Positions 52,548-61,678 of a DNA stretch of 64,000 nucleotides are shown piece after piece. Below the pieces are notes generated by a model. The model had not been told where the DNA came from and made no database searches. It saw nothing but the letters and a program-made list of their open reading frames with translations. The DNA is from Massilia aurea (lineage in GTDB: Bacteria; Pseudomonadota; Gammaproteobacteria; Burkholderiales; Burkholderiaceae_D): assembly GCF_024753205.1 (NCBI RefSeq), contig NZ_JANUGZ010000004.1, positions 124,001-188,000 on the forward strand, given 5' to 3'. Made by a program: the position numbers and the translations under genes. Position 1 is the first letter of the stretch; every line of letters starts with the position of its first letter.

Positions 52548-52616
52548 GGTGTTCCTTTCGCTTTCGCTGGGTGATCGTGGGATTTTTCAATCCCACGATG
52601 GTAAGCGATTCCGGCG

Positions 52617-53624
52617 TCAGAAGTTTTCGAGGACGATTTTTCCGATCGCCTTGCCGCTTTCGATCAGCGCATGCGCGCGGCGCAGGTTGTCGGCCGTGAT
52701 CGGGCCGAAGTGCTCGCCCAGGGTCGTCGTCAGGCGGCCCTCGTCGACCATGTCGGCCACGCGGTTCAGCAGCTCGTGCTGGCGCACCATGTCGGGTGTG
52801 CCGAACAGCGAGCGCGTGAACATCAGCTCCCAGTGCAGCGAGATCGATTTGCGCTTGAGCGGCACCGCGTCGAGCGTGGCCGGATCGTCGATCAGCGCCA
52901 GCTGGCCCTGCGGCGCGAGGGCCTCGATGATGTCGGCGTAGTGATGATCGGTGTGGGTCAGGCTGATGACGATGTCGACCTGATCGAAGCCCAGGTCGGC
53001 CAGCTGCGGCTGCATCGGGCGCGTATGGTCGACGGTATGGTGCGCACCCAGTTTGGTGACCCATTCGCGCGTGGCATCGCGCGACGCGCTGCCGATGACG
53101 GTGAGGCCCGTGAGCTGGCGCGCGAGCTGAATCAGGATCGAGCCAACACCGCCGGCCGCGCCGATGACCAGCAGCGACTTGCCAGCTCCGCCGCCTTCGG
53201 GCACGCGCAGGCGGTCGAACAGCAGCTCCCAGGCCGTGATCGACGTCAGGGGCAGAGCAGCCGCTTCGGCGAAGCCGAGCGTACCGGGCTTCTTGCCAAC
53301 GATGCGCTCATCGACCGCCTGGAACTGGCTGTTGGAGCCGGGGCGAATAAGCGATCCGGCATAAAACACCTCATCGCCCGGCGCGAACAGCGTGACACTT
53401 TCACCAACCGACTGCACGACACCACTGGCATCCCACCCGAGCACGCGCGGCTCAGTCACCGCCACGCCAAGGCGAATCTTGGTATCGACCGGATTGACCG
53501 ACACCGCACGCACCTCGACCACCACATCATGCGGCCCCGGCTCCGGCATCGCCAATTCCATCTCGACAAGCGCCTTCGGATCATCGATCGGCAGCCCATT
53601 CTGCGTATAAACAATTGCTTTCAT
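52617..53624 (-). CDS. zinc-type alcohol dehydrogenase-like MDR oxidoreductase
   Basis: 335 residues from the ATG at 53624 (AGGAGAAGAA immediately upstream; an ATG at 53642 lacks one). MDR fold: VEVRAVSVNPVDTKIRLG, LGWDASGVVQSVGESVT, AAALPLTSITAWELLFDRL, LVIGAAGGVGSILIQLARQL and KLGAHHTVDHTRP. No zinc-ligand cysteines, so probably a quinone oxidoreductase or enoyl reductase. It precedes nfsB on the same strand; together they could form a quinone/nitro-compound detoxification unit (inference). Confidence 0.88.
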   Translation of the reverse strand: MKAIVYTQNGLPIDDPKALVEMELAMPEPGPHDVVVEVRAVSVNPVDTKIRLGVAVTEPRVLGWDASGVVQSVGESVTLFAPGDEVFYAGSLIRPGSNSQFQAVDERIVGKKPGTLGFAEAAALPLTSITAWELLFDRLRVPEGGGAGKSLLVIGAAGGVGSILIQLARQLTGLTVIGSASRDATREWVTKLGAHHTVDHTRPMQPQLADLGFDQVDIVISLTHTDHHYADIIEALAPQGQLALIDDPATLDAVPLKRKSISLHWELMFTRSLFGTPDMVRQHELLNRVADMVDEGRLTTTLGEHFGPITADNLRRAHALIESGKAIGKIVLENF

Positions 53625-53640
53625 TTCTTCTCCTAAAAAC

Positions 53641-53812
53641 AAACAATGAGGGTCAGAGTCGAATTTTCTGACAACTTCAGTTAATCAATTTCTTATTAAT
53701 TCGACTCTGACCCCAATTGATTTGCAAGACATAAAGCCGAGCTCGCGTTTGAAGCCACGCCGAACGGAAATTGGATCAATTGCTCATTAATTCTACTCTG
53801 ACCCTCATTGTT
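53641..53812. repeat. GGGTCAGAGTCGAATT repeat element, copy 1
   Basis: GGGTCAGAGTCGAATT at 53650-53665 is mirrored perfectly at 53698-53713 (AATTCGACTCTGACCC), and again, with one mismatch, at 53789-53804. The outer pair extends further (AAACAATGA at 53641-53649 mirrors TCATTGTTT at 53804-53812), so a large inverted repeat encloses a smaller one. The region is AT-rich and noncoding. Confidence 0.9.
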
Positions 53813-53911
53813 TAATGGGGTAATGCGGCTTAAAACTATGCCTGTAAGATACTAATTTAAATCAGGAAATTAAATCATTCCTGATGGTATAAAATTCAAA
53901 GAAAACAATTA

Positions 53912-53975
53912 GGGTCAGAGTCGAATTGTTTGTCAATTTTTGAAAATAAATTGAAAATTAATTCGACTCTGACCC
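53912..53975. repeat. GGGTCAGAGTCGAATT repeat element, copy 2
   Basis: Perfect 16-bp inverted repeat: GGGTCAGAGTCGAATT (53912-53927) and AATTCGACTCTGACCC (53960-53975), 64 bp overall, the same length as the first inner element (53650-53713) but with a different AT-rich centre. Confidence 0.9.
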
Positions 53976-54050
53976 TAATTAAAGCTGGCACATATTCAAG
54001 TGATTCAATACTGTTGACGCTGCAACATTTACTGGCTTGATGTTGGGCTA

Positions 54051-54090
54051 TTGCTCATTAATTCTACACTGACCCTCATTTTTATGGGGT
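54051..54090. repeat. degenerate half-element, copy 3
   Basis: TTGCTCATTAATTCTACACT followed by GACCCTCATT at 54051-54080 repeats the segment at 53780-53809 nearly exactly, and its right part resembles the 16-bp arm with two mismatches. It abuts and slightly overlaps the stop of the amidohydrolase gene. Confidence 0.8.
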
Positions 54091-55395
54091 GAGGCGTTTG
54101 ACGATGAGGCCGTTCTGGATGACGACGGCGGGGGCTTCCAGCAGGCGGACGTTGACGGTTGGGTCGCCTTCGACGGCGACCAGGTCGGCGTAGCGGCCGG
54201 GTTCGATGATGCCGACGTCTTTGCGTGCCAGTGCTTCGGCGGCGTTGATAGTGGCGCTCTGGATTGCCTGGAGTGGCGTCATGCCGTACTGGACCATGAC
54301 GGCGAACTGCTTGCCATTGCCACCGTGCGGATGGACGCCGGCGTCGGTGCCGAAGACCATTTTCACGCCGGCCGCATGCGCGCGCTTGAAGTTCTGGCGC
54401 TGCAGTTCCGTTACTTCGCGGTCCTTGCGCAGATTGTCTTCCAGCACGCCGTTCTTCTTGCCCTCAAGCGCCGTGTAGCTGCCGTTGTAGATGTCCATCG
54501 ACAGCCACGCGCCGTGCTTCTTGGCCAGGGCGATGCCTTCGTCGTCGATCAGGCTGGCGTGTTCGATCGTGTTCACGCCGGCGCGGATGGCGTCCTTGAT
54601 GCCGGCGGCGCCGTGCGCGTGGGCGGCGACCTGCAGGCCCCACTGGTGCGCTTCTTCGACGGCCGCGCGCAGTTCGGCGAGGTTCATTTGCTGCTGGCCC
54701 GGCTCGGTGTTGCGCGAGAAGACGCCGCCCGTGGCGCACACCTTGATGACCTGGGCGCCGTACTTGCGCAGCGAGCGCACCGACTTGCGCACTTCGTCCG
54801 GACCGTCGGCGTTATAAGGGCCTTTCTGGTCCATCGATGGCGGGAAGTAGGTGCTGTCGCAGTGGCTGCCGGTCGGGCCGAACGACCAGGCGGCGGGGAT
54901 GATGCGCGGGCCGCGCACCTTGCCGGCGTCGATCGCCTGGCCCAGGCCGACGTCGTTCCAGTCGGCCGAGCCGAGATTGCGCACGGTGGTAAAGCCCGCG
55001 TCGAGCGTCTTGCCCGCATGGACCACGGCCAGCGCCGACCAGAAGCGGTCGTTATATTCGAGGTTGCTGTAGCCGCCGTAGGTAGGGTCGGAATCGAGGT
55101 GGACGTGCATATCGATCAGGCCGGGCAGCAGCGTCATGCCGGGCAGGTCGATGCGCGTGGGGGCTTCGCCAGCGGCGACTGCACCACCTGCACCACTTGC
55201 GCCACCCGCACGCCCGATGCTGACGACTTTACCATCGCGTACCAGGATCTCGGGCTTGTCGATCATGCGCCCGGTTTTCACGTCCAGCAGCCGCTCGGCG
55301 CTGATGATGACGTCGGCGGCGTGTACGCCGGACCAGCCCACGGTGGCCATGCACAGGGCCATCAGTTTCAGTGCCAAACGGTTCTTGCGGTTCAA
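54082..55395 (-). CDS. exported amidohydrolase (imidazolonepropionase/prolidase-like)
   Basis: 437 residues from a TTG at 55395 with GAGGAG six bases upstream. Signal peptide (ALKLMALCMATVGWSGVHAA). Metal-dependent amidohydrolase fold: LPGMTLLPGLIDMHVHLDSD (HxH), GFTTVRNLGSADWNDVGLGQ, VIKVCATGGVFSRN (Lys position), VAAHAHGAAGIKDAI and IEHASLIDDEG (metal His), and VFGTDAGVHPHGGNGKQF (Asp). Relatives hydrolyse Xaa-Arg/Lys dipeptides or N-acyl amino acids in the periplasm. A Gly/Ala-rich loop near residue 75 is a small insertion. Its promoter region carries no repeat copy, but its 3' end does. Confidence 0.9.
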   Translation of the reverse strand: MNRKNRLALKLMALCMATVGWSGVHAADVIISAERLLDVKTGRMIDKPEILVRDGKVVSIGRAGGASGAGGAVAAGEAPTRIDLPGMTLLPGLIDMHVHLDSDPTYGGYSNLEYNDRFWSALAVVHAGKTLDAGFTTVRNLGSADWNDVGLGQAIDAGKVRGPRIIPAAWSFGPTGSHCDSTYFPPSMDQKGPYNADGPDEVRKSVRSLRKYGAQVIKVCATGGVFSRNTEPGQQQMNLAELRAAVEEAHQWGLQVAAHAHGAAGIKDAIRAGVNTIEHASLIDDEGIALAKKHGAWLSMDIYNGSYTALEGKKNGVLEDNLRKDREVTELQRQNFKRAHAAGVKMVFGTDAGVHPHGGNGKQFAVMVQYGMTPLQAIQSATINAAEALARKDVGIIEPGRYADLVAVEGDPTVNVRLLEAPAVVIQNGLIVKRLTP

Positions 55396-55474
55396 GCCAG
55401 CTCCTCGAAAATTGGATGGACAAAATGCAACTTTACACCGCCATGCACCCTGTCCATCCACTTTTTTTGCAGCC

Positions 55475-56092
55475 TCACGCGTCGAGCACGAGCAGCACCG
55501 CCAGCACCAGCATCACGGCGCCCGTCAGCGCCTCGATCACGCGCCACACCCGAGGCCGCGCCAGCGTCGACGCGAAGCGCCGCGCGCCCAGCCCAATCGC
55601 CGAGAACCACAACGCCGACGCCGTGATCGCCCCCAGCGCAAACGAACTGCGCTCGCTCGCCGCCAGGCTGCTGCCGACCGCCCCCAGCAGCACCACGGTG
55701 TCCAGATACACGTGCGGATTGAGCAGCGACAGCGCCAGCACCGTCGCCAGCGCCGCGCCCAGCGTCTGCGCCTGCGCAGCTGCGTCGCCGGACAAGGTCG
55801 CGCCGCCACGCCAGCTGCTCGACCAGCAGCGCAGGCCATACCAGACCAGGAATGCCGCGCCGCCGTAGCGGGCCAGCGGCATCAGGACCGGCGACGCTTC
55901 GATCAGCGCGCCCAGGCCACTGGTGCCCGCCGCGATCAGGATCGCATCGACGATGATGCAGGTGGCGACTGTCGGCAGCACGTGCCGCCCCCGCACTGCG
56001 GTGCGCAGCACGTGCGCGTTCTGCGCGCCGATGCCGATGATGAGACCAGCGCCCAGGCCCAGCCCCTGAAGATAGATCTGTTGCGAGAACAT
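55475..56092 (-). CDS. argO: LysE/ArgO-family basic amino-acid exporter
   Basis: 205-residue inner-membrane protein with six hydrophobic helices: YLQGLGLGAGLIIGIGAQNAHVLR (GAQNA signature of LysE/ArgO), ATCIIVDAILIAAGTSGLGAL, YGGAAFLVWYGLRCW, TVLALSLLNPHVYLDTVVLLGAVG and ALTGAVMLVLAVLLVLDA. Exports arginine/lysine in characterised members. Divergently paired with an ArgP-like LysR regulator 95 bp away, the conserved argP-argO arrangement, so it is probably induced by intracellular Arg or Lys. Confidence 0.9.
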   Translation of the reverse strand: MFSQQIYLQGLGLGAGLIIGIGAQNAHVLRTAVRGRHVLPTVATCIIVDAILIAAGTSGLGALIEASPVLMPLARYGGAAFLVWYGLRCWSSSWRGGATLSGDAAAQAQTLGAALATVLALSLLNPHVYLDTVVLLGAVGSSLAASERSSFALGAITASALWFSAIGLGARRFASTLARPRVWRVIEALTGAVMLVLAVLLVLDA

Positions 56093-56187
56093 GGCAGCCT
56101 TTCGCGCGAAAGCCGCCACTATTCCAGCCCACAGACTCCACTTCAATTATATTCATGATTATTCAGGCCACGTAAGAAGCGCTAATC

Positions 56188-57087
56188 ATGAAGCTCGACC
56201 CTCGCCGCAGCGCCGCCTTCCTCGCCGCCATCGATGCCGGCAGCCTGGAAGCCGCCGCCGCCCAGCTCAGGATCACACCGTCGGCCGTCTCGCAGCGCAT
56301 CTCGGCACTGGAGCACGACATGGGCACGCCCCTGCTGGTGCGCAGCCGGCCCTGCCGCCCGACCGCACCCGGCGCCCGGCTGCTGCAATACCTGCGCCGC
56401 TCCACGCTGCTCGAATCGGAGTTCCTGGCCGAGATGACGGGCGACCCGGGCCCGGCGCGCGTGACGCTGGCCGTCAACAACGACACGCTGGCAACCTGGC
56501 TGCTGCCGGTGCTGGCGCCCATCCTGATCGACGAGCAGCTGCTGGTCGAATTCATCCTCGACAACCAGGGCCACACGTTCTCGCTGCTCGAGGGCGGCCA
56601 CGCAGTGGCCTGCATTTCGGGCGAGCCGAAACCGATGCGCGGCTGCAGCGCGAGCCTGCTCGGCGTGATGCGCTACCGGCTGGTGGCCTCGCCCGCGTTC
56701 GCGCAGCGCTGGTTCCCGGCCGGGATCACGCGCGCCACCGCGCAGGTCGCGCCGCTGATGGTCTTCGATCGCAAGGATGCGATGCAGTCGTCGTTCCTGC
56801 TCACGCAATTCGGCCTGCCGGACGGCGCATACCCGTTTCACTACGTGCCGTCCAGCGATGCGTTCGCGGAGGCGGTGCGCCTCGGACTGGGCTACGGCAT
56901 GCTGCCGCACGAGCAGTGTGCGGCGCTGCTGCAGGCCGGCGACCTGGTCGACCTGTCACCTGCCATCGCGCACGACGTGCCGCTGTACTGGCACGCCTGG
57001 CGCATCCAGCCCCCGCGCCTCGAACGCATGGGCGCCGCGCTGCTCAAGGCTGCCAGCAAGGCGCTGCTGCCGCTTGCGCCGCCTTGA
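56188..57087 (+). CDS. argP: LysR-type regulator ArgP (IciA)-like
   Basis: 299 residues, N-terminal LysR helix-turn-helix (AAFLAAIDAGSLEAAAAQLRITPSAVSQRISALEHDMGTPLLVR). The effector domain shows ArgP features: ARVTLAVNNDTLATWLLPVL (the NADSLATW-type motif), VMRYRLVASPAFAQRWFPAG, VFDRKDAMQSSFL and GLGYGMLPHEQC. ArgP binds Arg and Lys and switches on argO. It is encoded divergently from the ArgO-like exporter with a 95-bp AT-rich shared promoter region (56093-56187). Confidence 0.92.
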   Translation: MKLDPRRSAAFLAAIDAGSLEAAAAQLRITPSAVSQRISALEHDMGTPLLVRSRPCRPTAPGARLLQYLRRSTLLESEFLAEMTGDPGPARVTLAVNNDTLATWLLPVLAPILIDEQLLVEFILDNQGHTFSLLEGGHAVACISGEPKPMRGCSASLLGVMRYRLVASPAFAQRWFPAGITRATAQVAPLMVFDRKDAMQSSFLLTQFGLPDGAYPFHYVPSSDAFAEAVRLGLGYGMLPHEQCAALLQAGDLVDLSPAIAHDVPLYWHAWRIQPPRLERMGAALLKAASKALLPLAPP

Positions 57088-57110
57088 ATCATGCGAGCAG
57101 GCGCCACAAC

Positions 57111-57141
57111 AAAAAAAGGCCGGCTGCGCAAGCAGCCGGCC
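57111..57141 (-). terminator. terminator of the phoX gene
   Basis: GGCCGGCTGC (57118-57127), GCAA tetraloop, GCAGCCGGCC (57132-57141); A7 at 57111-57117 gives the U-tract on the minus strand, 31 bp past the phoX stop. It also lies 30 bp after argP. Confidence 0.93.
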
Positions 57142-57172
57142 CCTCAGGTCAGGCACACCTCAGATCAGGCGA

Positions 57173-59437
57173 TCACGAACCGATGCGGCCACCGTCGTTC
57201 TTGGTGATGACCAGCGTTGCCGAACGCGGACGCTTGCCTGCGCCGTAGCCGGCGTTGGCTGGCCACTGGCTCGTGTACTTGGTCGGGTCGCCCAGATTGG
57301 CAGCAGCCGTGGTTTCGCCCGGGTGCTGGATGTTGACGAACAGCGCCTTGCCGTCCGGCGTTTCGGCGATGCCGGTCAGCTCGCAGCCTTTCGGGCCCAC
57401 CAGGAAGCGCTTGAGCGTGTCCGGCGTGGCAGCCTTGCCAACGTAGGTGTCGATGTTCACGACCGAGCCGTCGGCCTTCGCGTTTGGCACGGTGACCTTC
57501 TTGCCGTCGCCGACAGTGCCTGGCAGGCCGGCCAGCATCATGCAGTTGGTGACGTCGGTGTAGGCGCCATCGTCGGTCTGGAACCAGCAGATGCCGGTCG
57601 AGACGGTGAAGGACATGCCGTCCGGGCTCGAGAAGTCCTGGTCCGCCGAGAGGCCCGACAGGTTGATCGTGCTCGCAGCGGCCGCCGCTTCGGCGCCGAA
57701 CAGGTACACGTCCCAGCTGAAGGTGGTGGCGGTCGAACCGGCCGCGTCTTCCTTCATGCGGATGATGTGGCCGTTCGGGTTGCCCGGCTGGGCGGTGGTG
57801 CCCTTCATGTCGGTGTAGGCGCGCGGATTGGCCGCGTCCACGCCGACCTGGCTCGAGCCGCTTGGCTCGGCGCGGCGGTTGCTGTTGTTGGTCAGCGTGT
57901 AGTAGATCTCGCCGTTGGCCGGGTTGACCGAGCACCATTCAGGGCGGTCCATCTTGGTCGCGCCGACAGCATCGGCCGCCAGGCGGGCGTTGACGAACAC
58001 GTCGGCCTGGTCGGCAAACTTGTAGGTGGCGTAGCCGGCAATCGCGGCATTGGCGATATTCAGTTCGATCCAGCTGCCCTTGCCGTCGGCGTTGAATTTG
58101 GCCACATACAGCTTGCCGCTGTCGAGGTATTTGTCGCCGGTGGCGATACGGTCGGCGGCAACGGCATCGGCCGGATTCCACGGGGCGGTCGAGACGAATT
58201 TGTAGATGTACTCGCCGCGCGAATCGTCACCCATGTAGATGGCCAGCGGCGTGCCGGCCAGCAGGCGGCCGAAGGCGGCGCTCTCGTGGGCGAAGCGGCC
58301 CAGCGCGGTGCGCTTTTTCAGTGGACGGGTCTTGTCGTAGGCATCCATCTCGACGATGTAGCCTTCGCCGTTGAGTTCATTGCGATAGTCATCGCTGCCG
58401 TCGACCGACGTGCCCTTCTTGCTGATGTTCCAGCGTGCGTACTTGTCGTCCGTGCCGCCGGTCTCCCAGCCGTGACGCGAGGCCGCGCCCTGCGCCACGC
58501 CGTAGCGATTGAGCGATGCGACGCTCTTGTCGCCGCGTGCCACGTTGTCGGTGGCCGAGCGGGTGAAGTAGCCGGCCCAGTTTTCTTCGCCCGACAGATA
58601 GGTGTTCCACGGGGTGCGGCCGGTGCCGCAGTTGTTGAGCGTGCCGCGGAACTTGGTGCCGTCCGGCGAGTACTTGGTCTTGACCAGTGCATTGCCGCGC
58701 ACCGGGCCCGAGATCTGGACCTCGGTCTGCTGGTGCACGCGGCGGTTGAAGTTCGAATTCTGCAGGTATTCCCACTTGCCGTTGGTGGTGCGCACTTCAA
58801 CGATGGACAGGCCGTGCAGCGCCATCTCCTTGTCGACTTCCAGCGCCGGGCGCGGCAGCGTGTTAGTGCCGCCATTGGCGTGCACGAAGAACGAGGCCAG
58901 GCCTTCGTTGGTGGTCGCTTCGTGGTTCATGGCCAGCAGGCCGCGCGTGACGCCGGTGGTCGAGACGGCGCCGTCGGCGGACAGCGAGAAGAATTCCATG
59001 CCGTCGTGGTGGTCGCCAGCGCGGTTCTCGAAATCGGTGTCGGTGCCGTCGTTCTTGTAGGCAGGGGTGCCGACCGCGAGCGGGTCGCCCAGCGCATAGA
59101 TCACGCTGGCGGTATAGCCGGCCGGGACGACGACGGTATCGGCCAGGCTCTTGCCGACAGCGGTGAAGCCGAGCAACTTTTCGACCGGCGGCGGCGGCGG
59201 CGTGTTGCCTACTGGTGCCGGGGCCGTCGCGACAGGATCATCATCCGAGCCGCCGCACGCGGTCAGGCCGAAGGTGCTCAGCAGCGCGGTGGCGGCCGTG
59301 GCGGCGCCGCCGCGCAGCATGTTGCGGCGGCTCAGGCGGGCGTTCATGACAGTGCTGAATTGCTCGTTCGACGAAGTATTCAGGTCGATATCGTCATGGT
59401 CGATGCCATGGCGGGCGAGATCGGTCGGCTTGTTCAC
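57173..59437 (-). CDS. phoX: PhoX-family alkaline phosphatase, Tat-exported
   Basis: About 754 residues from a GTG at 59437 (AGGA eight bases upstream; begins with NKPTDLARHGIDHDDIDLN). A twin-arginine signal, RLSRRNMLRGGAATAATALL, near residue 35 is followed by a lipobox-like LTAC and a Pro-rich linker. PhoX (DUF839) core: AGDHHDGMEFFSL, RGLLAMNHEATTNEG, LNNCGTGRTPWNTYLSGEENW (metal-binding EEN), GRFAHESAAF, YMGDDSRGEYIYKFVS, RPEWCSVNPANGEIYYTLTN and NIQHPGETT. PhoX enzymes are Ca/Fe-dependent phosphomonoesterases used under phosphate starvation. A triple Pho-box lies about 71 bp before the start, and the gene has its own terminator. Confidence 0.93.
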   Translation of the reverse strand: MNKPTDLARHGIDHDDIDLNTSSNEQFSTVMNARLSRRNMLRGGAATAATALLSTFGLTACGGSDDDPVATAPAPVGNTPPPPPVEKLLGFTAVGKSLADTVVVPAGYTASVIYALGDPLAVGTPAYKNDGTDTDFENRAGDHHDGMEFFSLSADGAVSTTGVTRGLLAMNHEATTNEGLASFFVHANGGTNTLPRPALEVDKEMALHGLSIVEVRTTNGKWEYLQNSNFNRRVHQQTEVQISGPVRGNALVKTKYSPDGTKFRGTLNNCGTGRTPWNTYLSGEENWAGYFTRSATDNVARGDKSVASLNRYGVAQGAASRHGWETGGTDDKYARWNISKKGTSVDGSDDYRNELNGEGYIVEMDAYDKTRPLKKRTALGRFAHESAAFGRLLAGTPLAIYMGDDSRGEYIYKFVSTAPWNPADAVAADRIATGDKYLDSGKLYVAKFNADGKGSWIELNIANAAIAGYATYKFADQADVFVNARLAADAVGATKMDRPEWCSVNPANGEIYYTLTNNSNRRAEPSGSSQVGVDAANPRAYTDMKGTTAQPGNPNGHIIRMKEDAAGSTATTFSWDVYLFGAEAAAAASTINLSGLSADQDFSSPDGMSFTVSTGICWFQTDDGAYTDVTNCMMLAGLPGTVGDGKKVTVPNAKADGSVVNIDTYVGKAATPDTLKRFLVGPKGCELTGIAETPDGKALFVNIQHPGETTAAANLGDPTKYTSQWPANAGYGAGKRPRSATLVITKNDGGRIGS

Positions 59438-59507
59438 GGGATGGATCCTGTATTTGTGTGGGGATAAGGGAAAGCCCGTGAATAGTAGTGAGGCAAGATG
59501 ACGCCGG

Positions 59508-59537
59508 CGTGACAGTTTGGTCACAGTTTGATGACAT
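59508..59537 (-). promoter_or_regulatory. Pho box (three PhoB half-sites) upstream of phoX
   Basis: On the minus strand TGTCATC (59536-59530), TGTGACC (59525-59519) and TGTCACG (59514-59508) are spaced exactly 11 bp apart and linked by AAAC, matching the direct-repeat layout of PhoB sites (CTGTCAT units every 11 bp). A TACTAT possible -10 follows at 59487-59482. Confidence 0.82.
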
Positions 59538-59670
59538 GAGGGGAAATACGCCCATCCCGGATGCACGACGTATGCATCATTACTGCAAGTTTGCGGCGAT
59601 CTGGGTAAAATTTCCTGTTGAAATTGTTTTAACGTTCTCCGTGTCCGGAGACATAGCCGGAAGGTCATAC

Positions 59671-61656
59671 ATGCAGGAACCCCGCGACACCATGCCGGCA
59701 CAGGACGCCGTTTCCTTCGGCTGGGCATTGTTCGAAGCCATTCCCGACTGCGTGAAACTGCTCGACATCGATGGCGCCATCCTCGCGATGAACTGCAATG
59801 GTCGCAGCGTGATGGAGATCGACGATGCCGATCTGCTGCATGGCCAGCCCTGGATGGCGTTCTGGCCGGCCGAATCCCACGACGCCGTGCACGCGGCGCT
59901 GGAGACGGCGCGCGCAGGCGGCACCGGCCATCTCGTTGCCGCCTGCCCGACCGCCAAAGGCACGCCCAAGTGGTGGGACGTGATGGTCACCCGCACCGCC
60001 AGCGGCGACGGCCTGCGCGCTCACCTGCTCGTGATCTCGCGCGACATCACGCAGCAGCGCAACGCCAGCGAGGAGCGCGAACAGCTGCTGCACCAGCTGC
60101 AGGCCGCGAACATCGAAAGCAAACGGGTGGTCGAGCAGCTGCGCGCCAGCGAAGAGCGCTACCGCACCCTGTTCGACTCGGTCGACGAAGGCTTCTGCAT
60201 TTTCGAGATGCTGTTTGACGACGCGAACCGGCCCGTCGACTACCGCTTTCTCGAGATGAACCCGACCTTCCAGGCGCACACCGGCCTGAAAGACGCCGTG
60301 GGCCGCACCGCGCGCGAGATGCTGCCGGGGCTCGACGACTTCTGGTTCGACACCTATGGCCGCGTGGCGCTCACGGGCGAACCGGTACGCTTCGAGAACG
60401 AGGCGCCGGCCATGGGTCGCTGGTTCGATGTCTACGCAACCCGCATTGGCGGTGCGGACAGCCGCAAGGTGGGACTGCTGTTCAACGACATCTCGGCGCG
60501 CAAGCAGTCCGAATCGACGCTGCGGCGCCTGGCCGACGACCTGGCCGAGGCCGACCGCCGCAAGACCGAATTTCTGGCCACGCTGGCGCACGAGCTGCGC
60601 AACCCGCTGGCGCCGATCAGGAACGGCCTGTCGGTCATGCGCATGAGCGGCGACAATCCGGCAGCCATGGCAAAGGTGCGCGACATGATGGAGCGCCAGG
60701 TCGGCCACATGGTGCACCTGATCGACGACCTGCTCGACATTGCGCGTATCAGCGGCGGCAAGCTGGAACTCAAGCGCCAGCGCACTGACCTGGCCGCCAT
60801 CCTGGCCAGCGCGGTCGAAACGAGCATGCCGCTGATCGAGGCAGGCAAGCATGCATTCACGCTCGATGTGCCCCATGCGGCCCTGCCGGTCGACGCCGAC
60901 GCCACCCGCATCGCGCAGGTTGTGGCCAACCTGCTCAACAACGCGGCCAAGTACACGCCACCGGGCGGGCAGATCGCCCTGTCGGCGCAGCGCGATGGCC
61001 TTGACGCCGTGATCACGGTGCGCGACAGCGGCGTGGGCATCGCGGCGGATGCGCTGGCCGGCGTATTCGAGATGTTCAGCCAGATCGGCCGCACGGTCGA
61101 CCGCTCGCAGGGCGGGCTGGGCATCGGCCTGTCGCTGGTGCGGCGCCTGGTGGAGATGCATGGCGGCTCGGTTGCCGCCACCAGCGCCGGCGCCAATGCC
61201 GGCAGCATCTTCACGGTGCGCCTGCCATTGGCCGCCGAGGCAGTACAGGCCGGGCCGGCGGCAGGCGAACCTGCGCCGGCGCTTGATAACGCGGCGGGTG
61301 GCCTGAAGGTGCTGGTGGTAGACGACAACGTCGATGCAGCCGTGACGCTGTCGATGATCCTGGAGATGTCGGGCTACACGGCGAAGGTGGCGCACGACGG
61401 CTACGAGGCGCTGGCCGTCGCGCAGTCGTTCGGCCCGCGCGTGGCGTTTCTGGACATCGGCATGCCGGGCATGAGCGGCTACGAGACAGCGCGCGCAATC
61501 CGCGCCACGCCGGGCCTGGAAGACATCGTGCTGGTAGCGCTGACCGGCTGGGGCGCCGAGAGCGATCGGCAGCGCTCGAACGAAGCCGGGTTTGACCACC
61601 ACCTGACCAAACCGGTGCAGCTCGACGTGGTCGAGGCGCTGCTGGCGGGCCTGTGA
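59671..61656 (+). CDS. hybrid PAS sensor histidine kinase with C-terminal receiver
   Basis: 661 residues from the ATG at 59671 (AAGG upstream; the frame is open to 59488 without support). No membrane helix, so a cytoplasmic sensor. Order: PAS at ~10-130 (FEAIPDCVKLLDIDGAILAMN), PAS at ~155-285 (RYRTLFDSVDEGFCIFEML), HisKA with the phospho-His in FLATLAHELRNPLAPIRNGL (~305), HATPase (VANLLNNAAKYTPPGGQIAL, VRDSGVGIAADAL, GGLGIGLSLVRRLVEMHGG) and a REC domain at ~545-660 (VLVVDDNVDAAVTLSMILEM, FLDIGMPGMSGYE). No partner regulator is adjacent. Signal unknown. Confidence 0.92.
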   Translation: MQEPRDTMPAQDAVSFGWALFEAIPDCVKLLDIDGAILAMNCNGRSVMEIDDADLLHGQPWMAFWPAESHDAVHAALETARAGGTGHLVAACPTAKGTPKWWDVMVTRTASGDGLRAHLLVISRDITQQRNASEEREQLLHQLQAANIESKRVVEQLRASEERYRTLFDSVDEGFCIFEMLFDDANRPVDYRFLEMNPTFQAHTGLKDAVGRTAREMLPGLDDFWFDTYGRVALTGEPVRFENEAPAMGRWFDVYATRIGGADSRKVGLLFNDISARKQSESTLRRLADDLAEADRRKTEFLATLAHELRNPLAPIRNGLSVMRMSGDNPAAMAKVRDMMERQVGHMVHLIDDLLDIARISGGKLELKRQRTDLAAILASAVETSMPLIEAGKHAFTLDVPHAALPVDADATRIAQVVANLLNNAAKYTPPGGQIALSAQRDGLDAVITVRDSGVGIAADALAGVFEMFSQIGRTVDRSQGGLGIGLSLVRRLVEMHGGSVAATSAGANAGSIFTVRLPLAAEAVQAGPAAGEPAPALDNAAGGLKVLVVDDNVDAAVTLSMILEMSGYTAKVAHDGYEALAVAQSFGPRVAFLDIGMPGMSGYETARAIRATPGLEDIVLVALTGWGAESDRQRSNEAGFDHHLTKPVQLDVVEALLAGL

Positions 61657-61678
61657 CGCCGGCGCCCTGCCGGGCCAG

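Noticed and set aside
53641..54090. CRISPR array or insertion sequence
   Set aside because: Inverted repeats with unequal spacing and no transposase frame; more like REP-type elements.
56777..59467. 896-residue plus-strand open frame opposite phoX
   Set aside because: Arg/Gly/Val-rich translation typical of the antisense of a GC-rich gene; phoX on the other strand has clear family motifs, a Tat signal and a Pho box.
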